Shown piece after piece: positions 42,629-47,737 of a stretch of 47,737 nt of DNA; within the stretch, counting starts at the first letter, position 1; each line of letters starts with the position of its first letter. The notes under the pieces are model-generated. The model made no database searches and was not told where the DNA came from. It was given only the letters and a program-made list of their open reading frames with translations. The translations under genes and the position numbers were made by a program. The DNA is from Methanobacteriota archaeon (GTDB taxonomy: Archaea > Thermoplasmatota > E2 > JACPAO01 > JAHWKR01): the NCBI GenBank assembly GCA_019347805.1, contig JAHWKR010000015.1, positions 1-47,737 on the forward strand, in the 5' to 3' direction.

Positions 42629-43978
42629 ATGACCCAGACCCTGCAGTGGTTCGGCTCGAGCGGCATCCGCGGACCGCTCGAAACCGTGGACGTCGAGCTC
42701 GCGCTCCGCCTTGGACGCGCCGTCGGCCATCGCTGGGACGACCTTGTGGTCGGACGCGACGCGCGCCTCAGCGGACCCGCCCTGGAAGCGGCCTTCATCG
42801 CGGGGGCTCTCTCGAGCGGCGCGCGCATCACGCGCCTCGGGACCGTGCCGACACCGGCCGTCGCCTGGGCGGCCCGCCACCACGCGCTCGGCGTACAAGT
42901 GACCGCGAGCCACAACCCGGCGCCCGACAACGGCTTCAAGCTCTGGACGCCGAGCGGCTCGGCCGTCCCGCACGACGCGCTTTTCGCCATCGAGAACGAC
43001 ATGGAGCATCCGCCCCCGCTCGTGCCCTACGAACAGGTCGGCCTGAGCGAGACGGCGCCGGAAGCGCTCGACCGCTACATCGACGCGGTCCTCTCCCATG
43101 TCGGCACCGATGCGCTCGCCGGCATGCATATCGCCCTCGATTGCGCCCACGGCGCCGGCGCCCTCGCCACACCACGTATCCTGGCCCGCCTCGGTGCTCG
43201 TCTCCGCGTCCTCGGTGGCGCCCCGGACGGTCGCTTCCCCGATCACCCGAGCGAACCGGTCGCCGAACACCTGGAAGGGCTCATCGGCATCATGCGAAGC
43301 GGCGGCCACGACCTCGGCCTCGCCCACGACGGGGACGCCGATCGCACGGTCCTCCTCCACCCGGACGGCAGCCTCATCGAACCGGTGCGGCTCCTCACCG
43401 TCATCGCCGAGGTGCGCGGGGACGACAAGGTCGCACTGCCGATCGACGCCAGCGGCGTCTTCGCCGACACCCATCCCGACAAAGAGGTCGTCGTGACCCC
43501 GGTCGGCGACATCCATCTCTCGCGCGCCCTCGAGACGCAAGGCGCGACCGCGGCGTGCGAACCTTCCGGTACCTGGTTCTTCTCTGATTGGAGCCCCGCC
43601 CCGGAAGGCCCCGCCGCGGCGGCCTACCTCGCCGCGCTCATCGCCGACGACCCCGCGATCCTCGAGCGTGTCGCGGCGCTTCCCGAATACCAGCGTCGCA
43701 CGCACAAACATCGCTGGAGCGGCGGACTCGGGCGGAGCGAGGCGCTCGAGCGTGTGATGATGGCCGCCGACCGCGCCGCAGAAGGACTCGGCGACGTGAC
43801 CCGATCGGACGTCGACGGGGTCCGCCTCGACAGTCCTGACGGCTGGTTGCTCATCCGTCCGAGCGGGACCGAACCGGTGGTGCGCGTCACCGCCGAAGCG
43901 CAGAGCGCGGACCGCTCCGACACCTTGCTCTCCCTCGGCCGTAAAGCGGTGGAAGCGCACTTCGGGGAGGCCGCGTGA
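42629..43978 (+). CDS. Phosphohexomutase (phosphoglucosamine/phosphomannomutase)
   Basis: 449 residues. The alpha-D-phosphohexomutase landmarks are present: VQVTASHNPAPDNGFKLW with phosphoserine Ser94, GLAHDGDADRTVLLHPDG for the Mg2+ site, and the C-terminal RPSGTEPVVRVTAEA phosphate-binding loop. A CTCTTAAAG box at about 42592-42600 lies 32 bases before the ATG. The stop overlaps the start of the nucleotidyltransferase gene (GTGATG). It converts hexose or hexosamine 6- and 1-phosphates; with its partner it probably feeds UDP-GlcNAc or a related nucleotide sugar. Confidence 0.93.
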   Translation: MTQTLQWFGSSGIRGPLETVDVELALRLGRAVGHRWDDLVVGRDARLSGPALEAAFIAGALSSGARITRLGTVPTPAVAWAARHHALGVQVTASHNPAPDNGFKLWTPSGSAVPHDALFAIENDMEHPPPLVPYEQVGLSETAPEALDRYIDAVLSHVGTDALAGMHIALDCAHGAGALATPRILARLGARLRVLGGAPDGRFPDHPSEPVAEHLEGLIGIMRSGGHDLGLAHDGDADRTVLLHPDGSLIEPVRLLTVIAEVRGDDKVALPIDASGVFADTHPDKEVVVTPVGDIHLSRALETQGATAACEPSGTWFFSDWSPAPEGPAAAAYLAALIADDPAILERVAALPEYQRRTHKHRWSGGLGRSEALERVMMAADRAAEGLGDVTRSDVDGVRLDSPDGWLLIRPSGTEPVVRVTAEAQSADRSDTLLSLGRKAVEAHFGEAA

Positions 43979-45228
43979 TGGAGGCGGTCGTCCTCGCCGC
44001 CGGCGAAGGCAGACGCATGCGGCCGCTCACGCACGAACGGCCGAAGGTCATGCTCCCCGTCGGCGGGGTCCCGATCCTCGAACGCATCCTCCTTGCGGCG
44101 AAAGCGGCCGGTGTGACACGCGCCCACCTCGTCGTCCACCACAAGGCGGAGACCGTCAGGGAGCACTTCCGCGACGGCGAGCGCATCGGGCTGCCCATCG
44201 TCTACCACGAACAGGGCGAACCGCGTGGCACCGGACATGCGCTCTCGGTGGTCGAAGGGCTCGGGGCCGGGCCGTTCCTCATGCTCTCCGGGGACACATT
44301 GGTCGCCGCCTCCGACATCCGGATGTTTCTCGAGGCCGATGTCGACGACACCACGACCCTGGTCGGTTGCGTCCAGGTGCAGGACCCGACGCAATATGGT
44401 GCCCTGGAGACGGACGGGGACCGGCTTGTCGCCGTCCACGAAAAGAGCGCCTCACCTCCTTCCGACCTCGTCAACGCCGGGGTCTACCGTTTCTCGCCCC
44501 GCATCCGCGACGCGGTGCGCGACCTTCGTCCTTCTCCCCGTGGGGAACTGGAGCTCACCGACGCCATCGGCGCCGAGGCCGCGGCGGGTCATGTGCGCGT
44601 GGTGCGCCTCGAGACCTGGCGTGACATCGGCCGGCCCTGGGACCTCCTCACCGCCAACGAAGCGGTCATGGACGAAGAGGCCGACGACCGCACCCGTTGG
44701 ACCATCGAAGGCGTGGTCGAAGAAGGCGTGTTCCTGCATGGCCCCGTGCGCATCGCCAAGGGCGCGCGCATCAAGAGCGGCACCTACATCGAAGGCCCGG
44801 TGGTGATCGGTCCCGATGCGCGCATCGGACCCTGCGCCTACATCCGCGGTCGCACCACGATCGGCGCCCGCTGCCATGTGGGTGCCCACACCGAGGTCAA
44901 GAACACCATCCTCATGGACGACTCCAACATCCCCCACCTCAACTACGTCGGCGACTCGGTCATCGCCGGCCATGTCAATCTCGGCGCCGGCACGAAGGTG
45001 GCCAACCTGCGCCATGACCACGCCGACATCGGGGTCTGGGTCTCGGCGGACGAACGGGTCGATTCGGGTCGACGCAAGATGGGCGTCGTGATCGGCGACC
45101 ATGCCAAGACCGGCATCAACGTCTCGATGGACGTCGGCACGGTGCTCGGTCGCGGTGCACGACTCGCCCCCGGTGGATGTTATCGCGGCCATCTTGCGGG
45201 TGACCGCCTGCATCGTGCCTCAACATAG
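43975..45228 (+). CDS. Sugar-1-phosphate nucleotidyltransferase with left-handed beta-helix acyltransferase domain
   Basis: 417 residues from GTG 43975 (or ATG 43978). The N-terminal domain has VVLAAGEGRRMRPLTHERPK and FLMLSGDTLV for the nucleotidyl site. The C-terminal half is hexapeptide-repeat beta-helix (IKSGTYIEGPVVIGPDARIG, IRGRTTIGARCHVGAHTEVK), as in archaeal bifunctional GlmU-like enzymes that make UDP-GlcNAc from GlcN-1-P and UTP/acetyl-CoA. The tight overlap with the mutase suggests sequential steps in one pathway. It ends tail-to-tail with the response regulator, overlapping by nine bases. Confidence 0.92.
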   Translation: MMEAVVLAAGEGRRMRPLTHERPKVMLPVGGVPILERILLAAKAAGVTRAHLVVHHKAETVREHFRDGERIGLPIVYHEQGEPRGTGHALSVVEGLGAGPFLMLSGDTLVAASDIRMFLEADVDDTTTLVGCVQVQDPTQYGALETDGDRLVAVHEKSASPPSDLVNAGVYRFSPRIRDAVRDLRPSPRGELELTDAIGAEAAAGHVRVVRLETWRDIGRPWDLLTANEAVMDEEADDRTRWTIEGVVEEGVFLHGPVRIAKGARIKSGTYIEGPVVIGPDARIGPCAYIRGRTTIGARCHVGAHTEVKNTILMDDSNIPHLNYVGDSVIAGHVNLGAGTKVANLRHDHADIGVWVSADERVDSGRRKMGVVIGDHAKTGINVSMDVGTVLGRGARLAPGGCYRGHLAGDRLHRAST

Positions 45229-45636
45229 TCCGGATGCCGGCACGTCGCCGTTCGTCTCCCCCATGAGCGAGAGGATGCGCGCCAACAGTTCCGAGGGTGC
45301 GACGCCTTTCTGGATGTAGCCCATCGCCCCGAAGCGGCCCGCGATCGGCCCGAGCCGGTCCTCGCTGAAACCCGACAGGACGAGGACGATGCTGTCAGGG
45401 GAGACCTGCAGGATCGACGGCAACGCCTCCAGTCCGTCCATCTTCGGCATCGACAGGTCCAGGAGCACGAGGCGCGGTCTCAATTCACGTGCCCGCTCGA
45501 TGGCCTGGAGGCCGTCCTCCGCCTCTCCGACGACGAGGAACCGTCCGTCGTCCTCCAACGTGTACCGGACAAGGCGCCGCAGTCCAGGGACGTCGTCGAC
45601 GATGAGTGTGGTGATCAATTCGTCCGGCTCCGTCAC
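45220..45636 (-). CDS. CheY-like response regulator
   Basis: 138 residues of a single receiver domain. LIVDDVPGLRRLV holds the acidic pair (Asp14, Asp15), LVLLDLSMPKMDG the phosphoacceptor Asp60, VLVLSGFSED the switch Ser88, and MGYIQKG the Lys110. No output domain follows, so it acts through protein contacts. Its GTG overlaps the stop of the membrane DHp gene as GTGA, so the two are made together. Confidence 0.93.
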   Translation of the reverse strand: MTEPDELITTLIVDDVPGLRRLVRYTLEDDGRFLVVGEAEDGLQAIERARELRPRLVLLDLSMPKMDGLEALPSILQVSPDSIVLVLSGFSEDRLGPIAGRFGAMGYIQKGVAPSELLARILSLMGETNGDVPASGLC

Positions 45637-46223
45637 TTCTGGCCTCCCGCCGCCGCACGGCGGCGCAGGTCACCCGGCCCCAGTTCGATCTCCGACCCCG
45701 CCGGACCCATGAGGTCCGTGATGATCTTGCGCGACCGCTCCAACGTCTCGCCCAGCTTCTCCAGACCCGCCTCCTGTTCGCCCCGCTCGATCGCCAGCTT
45801 CGCCTCCGCGAGGCCCTGGACGACGTTGTCGTGGATCTCGAGCGCCTGGGTCTGGCGCTGCCGGATGTCCTCGAAGAGTTTCGAGCCGCGGACGAGGGCG
45901 GGGAAACGGCTGCGCAACGTCAGGTACCAGACGGCGATCATCGCTGTCACGCCATCGATGGCCCAGATGTGCCAATCGGCGAAATGCTCGCGTGCCGCCA
46001 GGCCCTCCGCCACCTCCAGTCCCCAGATCGGCAGGACCAGATGGATGGCATGGGCGGCATGGCCCAACGCGCAGGTGAGGAAGATGAAACCGGTCGCCAC
46101 CCCCAACGGGTTGGCGAGGATCTGGCCCGACCGGCCGATGCCCGACAAGATGGTCCAGGCGATGATGAAATAGGCCAAGGCGATGACGCCGTTCGCTCCC
46201 AGGCTGAGGGTCCAGGTCTCCAT
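45633..46223 (-). CDS. Membrane DHp protein without an ATPase domain
   Basis: 196 residues from ATG 46223, which follows GGGGAG; a GTG at 46247 would add eight residues. Three or four membrane helices occupy residues about 10-105. The cytoplasmic part starts RQRQTQALEIHDNVVQGLAE, matching the H-box of HisKA_3-type kinases (His131), followed by a long helix pair ending RKIITDLMGPAG. There is no HATPase_c domain and the gene stops 65 residues after the His. It could be a phosphoacceptor served by another kinase or a phosphatase/phosphotransfer station for the adjacent receiver. A GTTTATC box on the minus strand (46297-46303) may be its promoter. Confidence 0.8.
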   Translation of the reverse strand: METWTLSLGANGVIALAYFIIAWTILSGIGRSGQILANPLGVATGFIFLTCALGHAAHAIHLVLPIWGLEVAEGLAAREHFADWHIWAIDGVTAMIAVWYLTLRSRFPALVRGSKLFEDIRQRQTQALEIHDNVVQGLAEAKLAIERGEQEAGLEKLGETLERSRKIITDLMGPAGSEIELGPGDLRRRAAAGGQK

Positions 46224-46370
46224 GTCGGTGCTCCCCGGGGTGGCCACCGCGGCAGCCGGCCGCGCATCCCGGTATCATCTGCAAGGTCACCTGAGAGATA
46301 AACTGCGAGTCTCTAAACCCTGCAGGCTGCAGATTGCAACCCCGCCCCCTCCTGGTCGGCGACGAAAGGG

Positions 46371-46376
46371 TTTAAA
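46371..46376 (+). promoter_or_regulatory. TATA box for tRNA-Leu(CAG)
   Basis: TTTAAA in an otherwise GC-rich stretch, about 35 bases before the mature 5' end of the tRNA at 46409; the transcript would carry a leader of about ten bases. Confidence 0.55.
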
Positions 46377-46408
46377 GGAGAAGCGGGTGACGAGGCCTCC
46401 GCTCCCCT

Positions 46409-46492
46409 GCAGGAGTCGCATAGTCTGGCCAATTGCGCAAGGTTCAGGTCCTTGTCCTTAGTGGTTCGCAGGTTCAAATCCTGCCTCCTGCA
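46409..46492 (+). tRNA. tRNA-Leu (anticodon CAG)
   Basis: Acceptor GCAGGAG pairs with CTCCTGC and A (46492) is the discriminator. The anticodon arm is CAAGG-TTCAGGT-CCTTG, anticodon CAG (reads CUG). A long variable arm follows and the T-arm is GCAGG-TTCAAAT-CCTGC. No intron or encoded CCA. Like the other leucine tRNA, its 3' end is repeated twice downstream. Confidence 0.93.
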
Positions 46493-46525
46493 CTCGTCGG
46501 CGCACCGCGCCTCCTCGTAAGGAGG

Positions 46526-46596
46526 CAGGACCCGCTCGTCTCGCTTCGCGCCGCCTTCGGCGGGACTCGCTCGACGGTCAAATCCTGCCTCCTGCA
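46526..46596 (+). repeat. tRNA-Leu(CAG) tail repeat, copy 1 (71 bases)
   Basis: It begins with CAGGA (reverse complement of the tail's TCCTG), continues CCGCTCGTCTCG, then the hairpin CCGCC-TTCG-GGCGG, GACTCGCTCGACGGTC, and ends with the exact tRNA 3' end AAATCCTGCCTCCTGCA. The unit can fold on itself, since its ends are complementary. It is identical to copy 2 except for one base (46531 C, 46645 T). Confidence 0.88.
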
Positions 46597-46639
46597 TCTC
46601 CTCCTCCCGCCGCCGGCGGGAGTCTCGTCGATGAGGAGT

Positions 46640-46710
46640 CAGGATCCGCTCGTCTCGCTTCGCGCCGCCTTCGGCGGGACTCGCTCGACGGTCAAATCCT
46701 GCCTCCTGCA
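46640..46710 (+). repeat. tRNA-Leu(CAG) tail repeat, copy 2 (71 bases)
   Basis: It matches copy 1 in 70 of 71 bases and starts 114 bases further on. The 43 bases between the copies (46597-46639) hold a different palindrome around CCCGCCGCCGGCGGG, so the spacer varies while the unit is conserved. Beyond it, 46711-46820 holds no gene. Confidence 0.88.
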
Positions 46711-46825
46711 CTCCCTCTTGTTTCCCGCCGACGGGACTTGCTGCGGCCGGCCGTTCCTCGGGTCGAGCGGGTCGTTCCCTCCTTTCGGTGTCAGCCTTGA
46801 GATTTCGAAGGATGGGACAAGAAAT

Positions 46826-46833
46826 CTTATAAG
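46826..46833 (+). promoter_or_regulatory. TATA box for the right-edge lipoprotein gene
   Basis: CTTATAAG, a perfect palindrome, is centred about 27 bases before the ATG at 46857; the message should be leaderless. No other element lies between the tail repeats and this gene. Confidence 0.6.
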
Positions 46834-46856
46834 GTGCGAGACCGGCCTTCGACCCG

Positions 46857-47737
46857 ATGCGCAGCGCGATCCTGGTCTCCCTGCTTCTCGGTATCATGGC
46901 GCTCTCCGGCTGTCTCGGGGACGATGTGGCCACCGGTTCCCAAACAGAGGAAGAAGAGGAGACCGAGGCGGTCACCACGACCGACACGGGCAGCCTCACG
47001 GGTCAGGTCGTCACCAGCGACTTCGACCCGGTCCAGGGTGCGGTGGTGAGTGTGCAACGCGGAGACCAGCTCGTCTCCGAGGCGAAGACCGGCAAGGGCG
47101 GCAAGTTCACGATCAACGGTCTTGAACCCGGTCGATACATCGTCCAGATCCTGTCGGCGGGCCACAAGCCGTCGACGCGCCCGGCTGAGATCGCGGTCGG
47201 CAAGGTCACCGAGATCAACGTCCAGCTGGAGTCGTACAGCGCCCAGGAACTCGGGGCTCCCTATATCGTCAAGGAGCACCTCAAGGGGTTCTTGGCGTGT
47301 GGTGCGGGACAAGCCGTCGTCCCGAAGGGCAACCCGGTCTATCCGAGCGGCATCAATCCGCGTACTTCGCCCTGCGGCGGGGTCGATCCCAACAACAGGT
47401 TCCTGTTCCACATCGAGTTGCACGAAGGCCTGCAGGGCATTGCCATCGGGATGAAGTGGAAGCCGGTCGGCGGTGTCTCGGGTCGCGAGATGAACCTCAA
47501 CGTCGAGAAGGACCCGTGCGGTGCCACCTGTGCCGACGAGGACACCTACGCCGAGGTGTCCGGGCCGCCCGACCTGGTCTTCACGTTGCACGACGGGAAC
47601 ATCCCCGAGAAGTGGGCATTCTCCACCATCAACGAGACGCGGACGATCCAGCTCCGGGTCTTCCCGGCCGCCACCCAGACGCCGAACGTGTTCTACCAAC
47701 AGCCGTACGACATCTATTACGAGCTCTACTACAACCA
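46857..47737 (+). CDS. Lipoprotein with carboxypeptidase-regulatory-like domain (runs off right edge)
   Basis: 293 residues are visible and the frame is open at the end. A short signal peptide ends in lipobox ALSGC, then an acidic/Thr-rich linker. Residues about 45-125 form a CarboxypepD_reg-like beta-sandwich: GSLTGQVVTSDFDPVQGAVV, GKFTINGLEPGRYIVQILS and AEIAVGKVTEINVQLES. The region after residue 130 (FLACGAG, SPCGGVDPNNRFLFHIEL, KDPCGATCADE) is unrecognised, with four cysteines. Probably a surface-tethered binding protein. The start is fixed by the TATA box 27 bases upstream. Confidence 0.75.
   Translation, partial: MRSAILVSLLLGIMALSGCLGDDVATGSQTEEEEETEAVTTTDTGSLTGQVVTSDFDPVQGAVVSVQRGDQLVSEAKTGKGGKFTINGLEPGRYIVQILSAGHKPSTRPAEIAVGKVTEINVQLESYSAQELGAPYIVKEHLKGFLACGAGQAVVPKGNPVYPSGINPRTSPCGGVDPNNRFLFHIELHEGLQGIAIGMKWKPVGGVSGREMNLNVEKDPCGATCADEDTYAEVSGPPDLVFTLHDGNIPEKWAFSTINETRTIQLRVFPAATQTPNVFYQQPYDIYYELYYN

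Noticed and set aside
42596-43960. 454-residue minus-strand frame
   Set aside because: Exactly antisense to the phosphohexomutase.
46493-46710. Palindromes as plain transcription terminators
   Set aside because: Archaeal termination needs T-runs, which are absent here; exact tRNA tails in each unit are also unexplained by termination.
46433-46856. Frames through the tRNA tail repeats
   Set aside because: They translate the tRNA and its palindromes; the repeated peptide comes from the 71-base repeat.

Overview
The window reads as chromosomal DNA of a GC-rich euryarchaeon. Archaeal hallmarks seen directly are an LSm (Sm-like) gene followed by ribosomal protein eL37, an initiator tRNA-Met of archaeal type, TTTATA/CTTATA-like boxes about 25-29 bases before many starts (several apparently leaderless), GTG/TTG starts, secreted proteins with lipoboxes, and C-terminal membrane anchors of the PGF-CTERM style. 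High GC, ordinary (not strongly acidic) proteins and aerobic-type enzymes suggest a mesophilic heterotroph, perhaps of Thermoplasmatota, but the lineage is not proven.

Layout. 1-255: start of an unrecognised gene running off the left edge. 0.4-10.2 kb: cell-surface and secreted functions (S15-family hydrolase lipoprotein, GT39-like glycosyltransferase, PQQ-type sugar dehydrogenase lipoprotein, a two-in-one cyclophilin/FKBP lipoprotein, thioredoxin plus DUF4395 pair, a metzincin-type protease, two paralogous secreted proteins). 10.3-13.4 kb: LSm, eL37, tRNA-Leu(TAG) with unusual tail repeats, a VOC protein, a membrane histidine kinase and initiator tRNA-Met. 13.4-18.6 kb: FAH-family enzyme with a conserved unknown partner, a broken radical SAM gene, and a beta-helix secreted protein. 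18.9-23.3 kb: a tightly overlapped three-gene operon (ATP-grasp fused to an M20-like domain, gamma-glutamyltranspeptidase, N-formylglutamate amidohydrolase family). 23.6-29.6 kb: VTT membrane protein, degenerate HPt-like protein, tiny membrane protein, nitrilase, ZIP transporter, hotdog thioesterase, Asp-box lipoprotein. 29.7-32.2 kb: CARF-like regulator, a lipoprotein with a duplicated His-rich domain, and a cupredoxin. 32.2-40.5 kb: PLP sulfur-amino-acid enzyme, ABC-F ATPase, aconitase, ferredoxin, AlkA-type glycosylase, quinone oxidoreductase, SRPBCC protein, a mini AT-hook protein. 40.6-45.2 kb: large anchored secreted protein, then the sugar-phosphate pair (phosphohexomutase plus nucleotidyltransferase/acyltransferase). 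45.2-47.7 kb: response regulator with a kinase-less membrane DHp protein, tRNA-Leu(CAG) with a second set of tail repeats, and a lipoprotein running off the right edge.

Two features stand out. First, both leucine tRNA genes, but not the initiator tRNA, are followed by arrays in which the tRNA 3' end is repeated two or three times, each copy separated by nested palindromes with TTC(G) loops; I see no integrase nearby. Second, several proteins are unusual fusions or stripped-down forms: a cyclophilin-FKBP fusion, an ATP-grasp/pseudo-M20 fusion in a glutamyl-type operon, a membrane DHp without an ATPase domain next to a receiver, and a His-less HPt-like protein. No CRISPR array, transposase, prophage or rRNA gene was seen.
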